Assembly (NCBI RefSeq): GCF_029815055.1
Contig: NZ_JAPPWA010000001.1
Span: 137,635-201,634, forward strand
DNA from: Ignatzschineria sp. RMDPL8A
GTDB lineage: Bacteria > Pseudomonadota > Gammaproteobacteria > Cardiobacteriales > Wohlfahrtiimonadaceae
Direction of reading: 5' to 3'
Length of the DNA stretch: 64,000 nucleotides
The position numbers and the translations under genes are program-made. This document shows, one piece after another, positions 28,661 to 36,970 of the stretch (its first letter is position 1; every line of letters begins with the position of its first letter). Under the pieces are notes generated by a model. The model was not told the origin of the DNA, ran no database searches, and saw only the letters and a program-made list of their open reading frames with translations.

Positions 28661-28688
28661 TTGACTCTCAGAAATAGTCTGCTAATAT
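28661..28688 (+). promoter_or_regulatory. Promoter of the candidate small RNA
   Basis: TTGACT (28661-28666), a 16-base spacer ending in TGC (extended -10 element) and TAATAT (28683-28688). The expected start, seven bases downstream at about 28695, is the first base of the hairpin that opens the candidate RNA. Confidence 0.6.
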
Positions 28689-28694
28689 ATGGTC

Positions 28695-28779
28695 AACGTT
28701 TGATGATTCAAACGTTCTCCTCCATATCCTCCTTTGGTGGTTATTTTGCCGAGATACCTTAGTATCTCGGTCTTTTTTT
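28695..28779 (+). ncRNA. Candidate trans-acting small RNA with anti-Shine-Dalgarno loops
   Basis: An 85-base unit between fabI and priA with its own promoter. It begins with a perfect 8-pair hairpin (AACGTTTG ... CAAACGTT, 28695-28716). Next is a mostly unpaired CU-rich stretch with CTCCTCC (28717-28723) and CCTCC (28728-28732), both complementary to ribosome-binding sites. It ends with a 9-pair terminator stem (CCGAGATAC ... GTATCTCGG) and TC plus seven T. No plausible reading frame runs through it. This is the layout of Hfq-type small RNAs that block translation starts. No known family is recognised. Confidence 0.6.
28749..28779 (+). terminator. Intrinsic terminator of the candidate small RNA
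   Basis: Nine-pair stem (28749-28757 with 28762-28770), four-base loop and an eight-base T-rich tail ending in seven consecutive T. Too far from fabI, and after an earlier terminator, so it most likely ends an independent transcript. Confidence 0.8.
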
Positions 28780-29056
28780 GCCTAAAATATCATATAAACC
28801 ATTGAATTCAATCGGTTTATTTTTAATCTTTCTTTACGTTGGGAAATTTATCCCGCCACTGCACTTCCCTATTAGTACAGCAAAACGGTTCTTTTTTAGG
28901 CAAAAAATGACGTAAATTGTCGAATTTTTAATATCGATATAAATTCATTATTATTCAAATAGTTATTATTAATAATAGATAAATAAGTTCATTTTCGACC
29001 AAAATTTCCAACGGGCGCTGGAGTACGAAAATTTCAATCCAATCTATAAATAAATT
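28780..29056. other. AT-rich gene-free stretch before the priA 3' end
   Basis: Contains a near-perfect palindrome at 28796-28818 (AAACC-TTGAATTCAA-GGTTT with one or two unpaired bases) followed by T-rich DNA on the plus strand, possibly a backup stop for convergent transcription. The remainder is very AT-rich with no reading frame, RNA gene or repeat that I can support. Confidence 0.5.
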
Positions 29057-31297
29057 CTATCCGTAATCCACAGGATCGATCTCAATTAAGAACCTCAAAT
29101 CGGTCACGGGATTACATTCGTAAAGGGCCATTAAATAGTAGATCGCGCGGTGCAGATCAGAGCGCTCTTTAGCCTGCAAAATGGTATGGACTCGATAATA
29201 TCCCTGACGGCGACTTAAACGATTGGGCATCACCGGCATCGTACGCACCCCATCAAACATTTCTTTGGGCGTTGCGGCAAGAATGCCCTCCAAATAATGA
29301 AACGCCTGTTGCTCTGCCCGCGCTTCCACTTGAATCAACGCATGATGACTATACGGCGGGAGCTCGAGGAGCTTTCGCATCTCAAGGAGTGAGCGGGTAA
29401 AGCGCTGATAGCCCACTTTTGGTAGCTCGGTAAACACGGCGTGGCTTGGGAACAGCGTTTGGATCACCACTTTCGCGGGCTTTTGTGAGCGCCCGGCTCG
29501 CCCCGAGACCTGCATCAGCGTCTGTGCGAGCTTCTCTTCGGCGCGAAAATCATTGGAGAAAAAGAGCCCATCGGGATTTACGAGCGCAACCAAGGTGATA
29601 TTTTCAAAGTCGTGCCCTTTTGCGAGCATCTGCGTCCCGATAATAATATCGATCTCACCGGCAATAATCTTCGCAACGCTCGCTTCAAATTCCCCTTTTT
29701 CCGCCATGCTATCACTATCAAACCGCATCACATTCGCAGCCGGAAAAGCATCAGACAACACCTTTTCCAGCTTTTGCGTACCTACCCCAACCCACTGGAA
29801 ATCATTAAAGCCACACTCAGGACACACCTCGGGATATCCCTCTTGATGCCCACAATGGTGGCAATGAAGGCGATTCGTTGCTCGATGAAAATTGAGATAC
29901 GCATCGCAATCATCGCATTTAGCCATCCAGCCACAGGAGCGGCACATAATCACCGGCGAAAAGCCGCGCCGATTCAGGAAAATCAGCACCTGCTCTTTAC
30001 GCGCAAGGGTTGCTTCAATCTCATTAAGAAGCGTCCCGCTTAAGCCATCGTAAACCGCTTCAACGTTATTATCGACGATCTGCCAATCCGGTAGCTGCCC
30101 CTTAACGCGATGAGGCAATTTAAGGTGTTTCCAGAGCCCAGAATCGATATTGAGATAATTTTCTAACGTCGGCGTTGCCGTCCCGAGCACGATGGGAATA
30201 TTGAGCCGCATCGCCCGTTGAATGCCACTATTGACCGCTGAATAGCGCACCCCATCTTGCTGAATATAGGAAGGATCGTGGGATTCATCAATTAAAATCG
30301 CGCCAAGGCGTACAAATGGCGTAAAGAGTGCTGAGCGCGTACCGATTAAGAGATCAATCTTTCCCGTTCGCGCGGCATTCCACGCCTCAAAGCGCTCATT
30401 ATCCGTAAGGCGAGAATGAATCACCGCCATGCGCACATTAAGCTCTTTCTCAATGCGAGTAATAAATTGCGGTGTCAATCCAATCTCCGGTAGCAAGAGT
30501 AACACCTGCTTTCCCGTCTTTAAAACCCGCCGGGCAATCTCCGTATAGACGGCCGTTTTCCCAGAACCCGTCACCCCTTCTAAAAGATAAACGCCTTTTT
30601 CAAGCTTAACGGAATCAACGGCTGTTTGTTGCTCCTCACTGAGTTCAAAACTTGAGGCTTCAGAGGGGAAATGAGTCGCATCCCACTCCGTTGCAAGCGG
30701 GCGTTCAAACTCGGTTAATAAGCCCCGTTTAATTAGCTCCCGCAAATGGGAAGGGAGCGTTGGAAAAAGTTCTCGAAGTACCGCCTTTTCAATCGAAGGA
30801 TACGTTGCGTTATCATCGCCCTCTTCTGCCTTTATCGGCGTCCCTTTCTCTGCCACCTTAGTGACGATCGCATGTTTCACAGTCTCCCGTGAACTCCCCT
30901 CTTCAGCAAGCCAAGGGAGACTTTTATCGGTGAGTGCAATCATCGGTTCCATCTCGTGAAGGGGCGCGCCTTTACGAAGCTTCGGCGGCAGAAAGAGTGG
31001 CATCACCTCGCCGATCGGCGCATGATAATAATGGCTCATCCACCTCATTAATCGAAATTCATGCTCGCCGATTAAGGGCTCCCGATCAAGGAGCGACACA
31101 ATCGGTTTAATCTTTTTGGTATCGTACTCACAGTCTGATTTTACCGCCTGAATAATCCCCACAAGCGTCCGTTTACCACGCCCAAAGGGTACTACAACGC
31201 GCATGCCTATTTCGGCATGGTCAGTCCACTCTGCCGGCAATGAATATTCAAACGTTCGGCGCAAAGGCACCGGTAAAATCACATCGAGATACAGCAT
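29057..31297 (-). CDS. priA: Primosomal replication restart helicase PriA
   Basis: 746 residues. Rebuilds replication forks away from the origin by recognising forked DNA and loading the replicative helicase. N-terminal 3'-OH binding domain with VPLRRTFEYSLP; Walker A GVTGSGKT (about 241-248); DESH box in LIDESHDPSYIQ; two zinc-binding loops with the eight cysteines of CRSC, CDDC, CHHC and CPEC (about 450-500); and the C-terminal helicase motif GRAGR. A segment at about 140-200 is more variable than in E. coli. It is a single gene between the small RNA region and lemA. Confidence 0.96.
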   Translation of the reverse strand: MLYLDVILPVPLRRTFEYSLPAEWTDHAEIGMRVVVPFGRGKRTLVGIIQAVKSDCEYDTKKIKPIVSLLDREPLIGEHEFRLMRWMSHYYHAPIGEVMPLFLPPKLRKGAPLHEMEPMIALTDKSLPWLAEEGSSRETVKHAIVTKVAEKGTPIKAEEGDDNATYPSIEKAVLRELFPTLPSHLRELIKRGLLTEFERPLATEWDATHFPSEASSFELSEEQQTAVDSVKLEKGVYLLEGVTGSGKTAVYTEIARRVLKTGKQVLLLLPEIGLTPQFITRIEKELNVRMAVIHSRLTDNERFEAWNAARTGKIDLLIGTRSALFTPFVRLGAILIDESHDPSYIQQDGVRYSAVNSGIQRAMRLNIPIVLGTATPTLENYLNIDSGLWKHLKLPHRVKGQLPDWQIVDNNVEAVYDGLSGTLLNEIEATLARKEQVLIFLNRRGFSPVIMCRSCGWMAKCDDCDAYLNFHRATNRLHCHHCGHQEGYPEVCPECGFNDFQWVGVGTQKLEKVLSDAFPAANVMRFDSDSMAEKGEFEASVAKIIAGEIDIIIGTQMLAKGHDFENITLVALVNPDGLFFSNDFRAEEKLAQTLMQVSGRAGRSQKPAKVVIQTLFPSHAVFTELPKVGYQRFTRSLLEMRKLLELPPYSHHALIQVEARAEQQAFHYLEGILAATPKEMFDGVRTMPVMPNRLSRRQGYYRVHTILQAKERSDLHRAIYYLMALYECNPVTDLRFLIEIDPVDYG

Positions 31298-31390
31298 AAT
31301 TCTCCAAAATAGAAGGCTAGAATGAGTCGCCCCAATCTAGCCTTTTAATGATTCCATGATCCTTTAAAGATCACGCTGAAAGATCAGACA

Positions 31391-31984
31391 TTAAAGATCA
31401 AGCGTTGGCGCTTCCTTATCGTATTCAAGATCGAGCTCTGCCATGGTGGGAAAACGCCCGATTGCATTGACGATATTATTCGGGAAGGTCTCTTGGGTAA
31501 TGCGATAATGCATCACCTCATCATTATAGGCTTGGCGAGCAAACGCGATGCGATTTTCAATGTGCACCAGCTCTTCAGATAACCTCTCCATCTGCTTATC
31601 CGCTTTAAGATCGGGATAGGCTTCCACCGTTGCGCGAAGCCCCGCTAAAGCGTGTGTGAGCGAGGTGTCGGCTACGGCCATATCACGCATGGCATCCACC
31701 TCTCCGACTGCGTGACGCGCATCTTTCAGGGTTTGGAAGGCTCGATTTCGCGCTTCGGTAACGCTCTGAAGAACCGATTGCTCATGACGAAGATACTCTT
31801 TCGCTACCGCCACCAAATTGGGCACAAGATCATAACGATAGGTGAGTTGCACATCGATCTGCGCAAAAGCGTTATAGCAGTAGTTTTTATGCCGGATCAA
31901 TTTATTAAAAATAACAATAAATCCGCCAAGTAGTACGACCCCGATACCGGTAAAAACAACGCTTGTTATCATCGAAGCACTCAT
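31391..31984 (-). CDS. lemA: LemA family membrane protein
   Basis: 197 residues: a short periplasmic tail, one membrane helix (about 6-27) and a cytoplasmic three- or four-helix bundle with the family motifs YNAFAQIDVQLTYRYDLVPNLV and EAYPDLKADKQMERLSEEL. LemA function is not well defined; many bacteria keep it next to membrane proteases or TPM-domain proteins. Here the upstream gene is the sohB protease. The ATG at 31984 follows AAGGAGG at seven bases; an in-frame TTG directly before it is not needed. Confidence 0.88.
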   Translation of the reverse strand: MSASMITSVVFTGIGVVLLGGFIVIFNKLIRHKNYCYNAFAQIDVQLTYRYDLVPNLVAVAKEYLRHEQSVLQSVTEARNRAFQTLKDARHAVGEVDAMRDMAVADTSLTHALAGLRATVEAYPDLKADKQMERLSEELVHIENRIAFARQAYNDEVMHYRITQETFPNNIVNAIGRFPTMAELDLEYDKEAPTLDL

Positions 31985-32012
31985 CAATTTGCCTCCTTAA
32001 TGCTCTGCAAAG

Positions 32013-32036
32013 TTATCCACAACTTTCTGTGGATAA
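32013..32036. promoter_or_regulatory. Two perfect DnaA boxes in inverted orientation
   Basis: TTATCCACA (32013-32021) and TGTGGATAA (32028-32036) are both exact consensus DnaA boxes, facing each other across six bases. Counting the flanking G and C, the arms are ten exact base pairs. They fill most of the 61-base gap between sohB and lemA. The structure could also fold as an RNA hairpin in the sohB-lemA message, but no T tail follows. Confidence 0.7.
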
Positions 32037-32045
32037 CTGATTTTC

Positions 32046-33107
32046 TTAAAGTGAAAAACGTCTCGATAAGCGCGCTACAAAGCGTGAAATGCCTTGACGA
32101 ATGGTACGGCGCTCACGATATCGAATTCCATAGACCTTCATTGTATCAATTTTTTCAATGATATAGCCATCACTTGTTTTAAGCTCATCGACAAGACCAA
32201 GTGCTTTTGCTTGCGAGGCGAGCCAGTGCTCACCGGTTGCAATCATATCGATATCCAAATCAGGGCGATAGGTGCTAACGAACGATTTAAAGGCGCTATG
32301 CACATCTTCAAGCTCCTCTTTAAACTTATCGCGCCCTTCATCGGTATTTTCCCCAAACATGGTCACCGTTCGCTTAAATTCACCGGCGGTAAATTGCTCG
32401 TAATCAATATCCCATTTCTCTAAAAGCTTATGGAAGTTTGGCATCTGCGCTACAACGCCGATTGAACCTACAATCGCAAATGGAGCTGCCACAATGCGAT
32501 TGGCCACGCACGCCATCAGATATCCACCACTTGCCGCCACTTCATCGACCGATGCGGTCAGATGAATGTTTTTCTCACGAAGACGGGCAAGTTGCGCTGC
32601 TGCAAGGCCGTAACTTTGCACCATGCCACCGGGGCTTTTAAGCTTCAATAATACCTCATCACCCTCATTAGCGATCTGAAGAACGGCCGAAACCTCATGA
32701 CGGAGCTGATTGACCGCACTTGCTGCCATATCCCCATCAAAATCGATCACATAAAGACGGTTTTTTTTCGGGGTATCGGTGGACTTTTTCTCCGCCTTTT
32801 TCCACACTTCCCACACTTTTTTTGTGCGTTTTTTATCAGACTTTGAGGTAGATTCCGCTCCATCACCCTCATTTTTGACCGCGGTTTTTTCCTTTTTATT
32901 GGTCTCATCTTCCTCTACAAAGAGCGCTTCAAATTCCTCTTTAATGCGCTCATGCCCTTCGCCTAAATCTTCAAATTCAATACGGCCTCGACGAGTTTGA
33001 GAGGCATCACTGCGCAGTCCGATAATAAATAGCAGCAATAAAACAATCGCCGCCACAATCGTCACTGCGCGCGCTAAAAACTGTAAATAATCAACAATAA
33101 ATTCCAT
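32046..33107 (-). CDS. sohB: S49-family inner membrane peptidase SohB
   Basis: 353 residues. A membrane helix at about 12-30, a charged cytoplasmic/periplasmic linker (about 35-105), then the signal-peptide-peptidase fold. The catalytic Ser is in DEVAASGGYLMAC (about 190), with the general-base Lys in TAGEFKRTVTMFG (about 242). Length matches E. coli SohB (about 349), not the double-domain SppA. Degrades membrane or signal peptide fragments. lemA follows in the same direction. Confidence 0.92.
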   Translation of the reverse strand: MEFIVDYLQFLARAVTIVAAIVLLLLFIIGLRSDASQTRRGRIEFEDLGEGHERIKEEFEALFVEEDETNKKEKTAVKNEGDGAESTSKSDKKRTKKVWEVWKKAEKKSTDTPKKNRLYVIDFDGDMAASAVNQLRHEVSAVLQIANEGDEVLLKLKSPGGMVQSYGLAAAQLARLREKNIHLTASVDEVAASGGYLMACVANRIVAAPFAIVGSIGVVAQMPNFHKLLEKWDIDYEQFTAGEFKRTVTMFGENTDEGRDKFKEELEDVHSAFKSFVSTYRPDLDIDMIATGEHWLASQAKALGLVDELKTSDGYIIEKIDTMKVYGIRYRERRTIRQGISRFVARLSRRFSL

Positions 33108-33153
33108 TCAACACTCTATTATCTAACGGTTATAAATCTTGTTATCGTACCAT

Positions 33154-33188
33154 AAAAAAAGCCCGACCCCTCAAAAAGAGGAGCGGGC
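33154..33188 (-). terminator. Intrinsic terminator downstream of the ppiC-type gene
   Basis: On the minus strand GCCCGCTCCTC and GAGGGGTCGGGC pair with small internal mismatches, followed by seven T. It closes the long fatty acid/IspZ/BolA/PPIase transcription unit. Confidence 0.85.
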
Positions 33189-33244
33189 ATTCAGATCGCA
33201 TTAAGACCGTGCTGATATCACACAGCCTTTAAAATCGCGTGCAA

Positions 33245-34099
33245 TTACTTCACGTTATATTCGATTTTTGCGCTCTCTTCAATCTCTTTAATGTATTGAT
33301 AGATCTTATCTTGCAATACGAGCTGCTCTAAGGATTCGCGCAGATCTTCAAAACTTGGAATCTCTTCCGCTGAACCGGTACGTTTATCTTCAAGTGAGAT
33401 GAGGTGATAACCAAATTCCGTTTGAACCGGCGCTTTACTGATCGTACCCACTTCCATCTCGGTGAGCGCTTTAGTAAAGTTTTCCACCATCATACCGTGA
33501 CCAAACCAACCAAGATCGCCACCATTCGCTGACGCGCCTGGATCCATGGAGTATTTTTCAGCCGCCTCAGCAAAAGTAATTTTACCTGCGTTAATATCGT
33601 TTAAAATCGATTCTGCTTCCGCTAGGTCTTTCACTAAGATGTGCGCCGCTTTATATTCAACGTTTTGTAAAGCGGGAAGCTGACGCTCATATTCCGCTTT
33701 AAGCTCTTCATCGGTTAACTTAATATTTTCAGAATAATCGATGATAAATGAGGCAACTAACTCATCGGAGACTTGCAACTCTAAACGCTTTTTGATGAGC
33801 TCATACTCTTTGGCGAACGCTTCGTCATTTTTCACTTTATCAAGCGCGCGCTCATAGATAATTTTCGTTGCGGCTAAGCCATCAACGAGCTGGTTTACTT
33901 GCTCTTTATTTTGAATTAAAGACAAGTCCGCACCCAATTTATAGGTGATAAAATCTTCAAACTCGGCTTTTGTAATCGCCGCGCCATTCACCGTTGCGAC
34001 CGGATCTGGAATGACAAGAGCGTTCTCCTCGGCCATTGCGGCATTCATTCCCGTTCCTAATAAAATCCCCATGCATAATGTTGCTAGTCGACGTTTCAT
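33245..34099 (-). CDS. Periplasmic parvulin-type peptidyl-prolyl isomerase
   Basis: 284 residues. Signal peptide about 1-23 (RRLATLCMGILLGTGMNAAMA), a SurA-like helical N-domain (about 30-140) and one parvulin domain (about 145-245) with AAHILVKDLAEAESIL, GDLGWFGHGMMVENF and TEFGYHLISLED. It helps outer membrane or secreted proteins fold by cis-trans isomerisation of proline bonds. It has one parvulin domain, so it is closer to PpiC/PrsA or Bordetella Par27-type proteins than to SurA. It lies two bases after bolA. Confidence 0.88.
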   Translation of the reverse strand: MKRRLATLCMGILLGTGMNAAMAEENALVIPDPVATVNGAAITKAEFEDFITYKLGADLSLIQNKEQVNQLVDGLAATKIIYERALDKVKNDEAFAKEYELIKKRLELQVSDELVASFIIDYSENIKLTDEELKAEYERQLPALQNVEYKAAHILVKDLAEAESILNDINAGKITFAEAAEKYSMDPGASANGGDLGWFGHGMMVENFTKALTEMEVGTISKAPVQTEFGYHLISLEDKRTGSAEEIPSFEDLRESLEQLVLQDKIYQYIKEIEESAKIEYNVK

Positions 34100-34101
34100 A
34101 T

Positions 34102-34398
34102 CTATCCTTTATTGTCGCGTTGTGCGTCAATACTGAGTGCGTGAATCTCTGTTGGGAACATCTCATCGAGTGTCTTATAAATTAATCGATGTTGTGCAAC
34201 CAACCCTAAGTCATTAAATTTATCAGAACGAATCGTAAGTTTAAAGTGTCCAGCGCCACCTTTTGCACCGGCATGACCGACGTGGTGACAACTTTCATCA
34301 ATAATTTCAAGGAAACTCGGCGCGAGGGCTTCTTTGAGAAGACCCTCCATGCGCGCGATGCGCCCTCTATTTTTTTCGGTAATTTCGTCCATATCCAT
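34102..34398 (-). CDS. BolA family protein
   Basis: 98 residues. The family core is present: ESCHHVGHAGAKGGAGHFKL, then DKFNDLGLVAQHRLIYKTLDE and EIHALSI. The conserved histidine in HRLIY and the Cys/His in ESCHH are expected glutaredoxin/iron-sulfur ligands. BolA proteins pair with monothiol glutaredoxins or act as transcription regulators of envelope and cell shape genes. It lies between ispZ and the PPIase gene on the same strand. Confidence 0.9.
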   Translation of the reverse strand: MDMDEITEKNRGRIARMEGLLKEALAPSFLEIIDESCHHVGHAGAKGGAGHFKLTIRSDKFNDLGLVAQHRLIYKTLDEMFPTEIHALSIDAQRDNKG

Positions 34399-34409
34399 CT
34401 CGTTGTAGT

Positions 34410-35012
34410 TTAATTCAATTTGTTCTCTTTTTCTATCTTCTTATAGGCTTTATCCTTTTGAAATAGATAGGCAAAGAGGCCTAACATAAAGACAAAAGAG
34501 AGCCCCGGAATGACGAAAGTCTTCATCAATACCCACGTTTCGTGAGAAAATACGAGCACAAAAATGGCATTTAATAGCGCGCAAACGAGCATGTAAATTC
34601 CCCAGATTAGATTGACCTTCACCCACTCTTCTTTAGGAAGATTAAGCTCAAGCGGACGACCTAAAATCGCCTCTAACGGTGTTTTTTTGAGGAGATAGAG
34701 CACGATCAATCCAAGGCCGATAATGCCACTAGTGATCGTTGAGCGCCATAAGATGAAATATTCGTTATCTAAGAAGATGGTGAGCCCGGTAAAAAGGAGC
34801 GTCACACCGACAGTGCCCCACTCGGTGCGTTTGATATACACCTTGCGAAAGAGCCCGATAAAGAGAATTGTTGTGATGAGTGAGGCAACAAAAAGGGCTT
34901 TCGTTGCGAAGATAAGGTCTCGGCCAAAGCCAAAAAAGGCGATGGCGAAGACTAAGGAGCTGACCGTAATCAGCCCCGATGGAAGTTTATTGATCCATGC
35001 TTTCGATGACAT
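34410..35012 (-). CDS. ispZ: Inner membrane septation/envelope protein IspZ (YciB)
   Basis: 200 residues with five or six membrane helices. Family segments include LPSGLITVSSLVFAI, FLDNEYFILWRSTI and LPKEEWVKVNLIWGIYMLV. YciB contributes to cell envelope integrity and septation; Shigella and E. coli mutants show division and envelope defects. The ATG at 35012 (MSSKAWINK), with a GAG nine bases upstream, is preferred over one six codons earlier, which lacks any ribosome site. It overlaps the end of fabD by 26 bases. Often adjacent to yciA/yciI or bolA-like genes, as here. Confidence 0.85.
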   Translation of the reverse strand: MSSKAWINKLPSGLITVSSLVFAIAFFGFGRDLIFATKALFVASLITTILFIGLFRKVYIKRTEWGTVGVTLLFTGLTIFLDNEYFILWRSTITSGIIGLGLIVLYLLKKTPLEAILGRPLELNLPKEEWVKVNLIWGIYMLVCALLNAIFVLVFSHETWVLMKTFVIPGLSFVFMLGLFAYLFQKDKAYKKIEKENKLN

Positions 35013-35928
35013 TTTGAAGACTCGCACCATCTGATAGATTAAAAAGCGTTAGCGATTTATCAATGCGGCGAATCAGACCGGTTAAGACTTTACCTGAACC
35101 GCATTCAACCACATTTTCAATGCCTTTATCCGCAAATCCCGCCACCGTTTCCGTCCAGCGTACTGGCTGATAGAGCTGAGTAATAAGCGCTTCTTTAATC
35201 GCTTCGGCATCATTATGGGCTTTCACGTCCACATTATGAATCACAGGAATTGTTGGGGCATTAATTTCGATCGCATCGAGCTCAACCGCTAATTTATCCG
35301 CCGCGGGCTTCATTAAAATACAGTGCGAAGGCACCGATACTGGAAGCGGAAGTGCACGACGCGCCCCTTTCTCTTTTGCAAGTTCGCAAGCTGCATCAAC
35401 TGCTGCTTTTTCACCGGCGATGACTACTTGCCCCGGTGAGTTAAAGTTCACCGCTGATACCGCGCCATCCTTTGAAATTTCTTGGCAAAGCGCAATTACT
35501 GCATCATCGTCCATACCGATAATCGCCGCCATTCCGCCCGTTCCCGCGGGAACCGCTGTCTGCATAAATTGTCCGCGAAGGGATACCAGTTTCACCGCAT
35601 CTTTAAACGCCATTGCGCCGGCTGCAACTAATGCACTGTATTCACCTAAGCTATGCCCTGCAACTAAAGCCGGAGTTTTGCCGGTTTTTTCAATCCAGAG
35701 GCGATAGAGTGCAATGCTCACCGTTAAAAGCGCGGGCTGGGTGATTTCGGTTTTCCCTAAATCCTCAGCAGTGCCGGTTTTAATCATCTCGGAAAGTGAG
35801 AATCCAAGTGCCGCATCGGCTTCATTAAAGGTTGCTTCAACAACGGGGTTATCCCAGCTATCTTTGAGCATCTCTAACGCTTGCGAGCCTTGCCCTGGAA
35901 ATACGAATGCTAAATTTGCTTGTGTCAT
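34987..35928 (-). CDS. fabD: Malonyl-CoA:ACP transacylase FabD
   Basis: 313 residues. Moves malonyl from CoA to acyl carrier protein. FPGQGSQ at 10-16, active-site Ser93 in GHSLGEYSALV and His at about 201 in VPSHCILM are all present. It follows fabH by 17 bases. In most relatives fabG, acpP and fabF come next; here ispZ does, so the fab operon has been cut at this point. Confidence 0.97.
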   Translation of the reverse strand: MTQANLAFVFPGQGSQALEMLKDSWDNPVVEATFNEADAALGFSLSEMIKTGTAEDLGKTEITQPALLTVSIALYRLWIEKTGKTPALVAGHSLGEYSALVAAGAMAFKDAVKLVSLRGQFMQTAVPAGTGGMAAIIGMDDDAVIALCQEISKDGAVSAVNFNSPGQVVIAGEKAAVDAACELAKEKGARRALPLPVSVPSHCILMKPAADKLAVELDAIEINAPTIPVIHNVDVKAHNDAEAIKEALITQLYQPVRWTETVAGFADKGIENVVECGSGKVLTGLIRRIDKSLTLFNLSDGASLQNVIESMDQ

Positions 35929-35945
35929 AAAATAATCCTTATCGT

Positions 35946-36902
35946 CTACATACGCACGAGCGCAGAACCCCAGGTAAATCCGCCGCCAAAGGCTTCCATT
36001 AAGACAAGATCGCCCTTTTTCACTCGGCCATCTTTACGCGCAATATCAAGCGCTAATGGAATACTCGCTGCAGAGGTGTTGGCATGTTTATCCACGGTTA
36101 TCACCATCTTTTCAGCCGTTAAGCCCACGCGTTTTGCCGTAGCATTCATAATGCGAAGGTTCGCCTGATGGGGGATAAACCAATCGAGATCCTCGCCCGT
36201 TAAATTGTGTGCGTCTAACGTTTCTGTAACTAATTGATGAAGTTTACCGACGGCGTGACGGAACACTTCGTTCCCTTTCATCTGCACATACGGATAAACC
36301 TCGGGCCCTGAGATGACTGATTTTTTCACCTCAAGAAGTTCTTTATAATTGCCATCGGCGTGAAGGTGGGTCGATAAAATACCCGCTTCATCGCTCGCCT
36401 CTAAGATAATCGCTGCCGCACCATCACCAAAGAGTACACAGGTAGTGCGATCTTCCCAGTTAAGGAGTTTTGAATAGAGCTCCGCCCCGATCACCATCGC
36501 TTTTTTCGCAGCGCCCGCTTTAATAAAGTTATCAGCGATCCCTAATGCATAGATAAATCCAGAACAGGCCGCACTAATATCAAACGAGGCCGCACCAACG
36601 TTCCCGATGCGTTCTTGCAAAAGCGTTGCGGTAGAAGGATAGGTCTGTTCGGGTGTTGAAGTTGCGAGCACAATTAGATCAAGCTCACTTGCATCAATCC
36701 CTGCGTCTTTCAGCGCATCAATCGCCGCGTGGTAGGCTAAATCAACCGGAGTTTCCCCTTCGGCGGCAAGATGGCGTTGATGGATTCCTGTCCGCTCAAC
36801 GATCCAATCGTGCGAGGTCTCGATGATCTTTGATAAATCATCGTTGGTCACAATTTTTTCAGGCAAATAGTGGCCTGTACCAATAATCTTTGAATTCTGC
36901 AT
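35946..36902 (-). CDS. fabH: 3-oxoacyl-ACP synthase III FabH
   Basis: 318 residues. Condenses acetyl-CoA with malonyl-ACP to start fatty acid synthesis. Catalytic Cys113 in DISAACSGFIYAL, His in WFIPHQANLRI (about 245) and Asn in KHANTSAASIP (about 275) are present, together with the EASDEAGILSTHLHADG and EAFGGGFTWGS segments. It starts 68 bases after plsX; a 12-base palindrome ATGATGCATCAT (36956-36967) sits just upstream in the gap. Confidence 0.97.
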   Translation of the reverse strand: MQNSKIIGTGHYLPEKIVTNDDLSKIIETSHDWIVERTGIHQRHLAAEGETPVDLAYHAAIDALKDAGIDASELDLIVLATSTPEQTYPSTATLLQERIGNVGAASFDISAACSGFIYALGIADNFIKAGAAKKAMVIGAELYSKLLNWEDRTTCVLFGDGAAAIILEASDEAGILSTHLHADGNYKELLEVKKSVISGPEVYPYVQMKGNEVFRHAVGKLHQLVTETLDAHNLTGEDLDWFIPHQANLRIMNATAKRVGLTAEKMVITVDKHANTSAASIPLALDIARKDGRVKKGDLVLMEAFGGGFTWGSALVRM

Positions 36903-36955
36903 ATAACAAACCTACTTTAGTAATCTAGACCGCTGGACTCTTAGGTCACCGCCGT

Positions 36956-36967
36956 ATGATGCATCAT
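36956..36967. promoter_or_regulatory. Perfect 12-bp palindrome in the plsX-fabH gap
   Basis: ATGATGCATCAT lies three bases after the plsX stop on the minus strand and about 54 bases before the fabH start. It could be an operator for an internal fabH promoter, as the E. coli cluster has internal promoters here, but it matches no FadR or FabR consensus that I know. Confidence 0.3.
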
Positions 36968-36970
36968 GGC

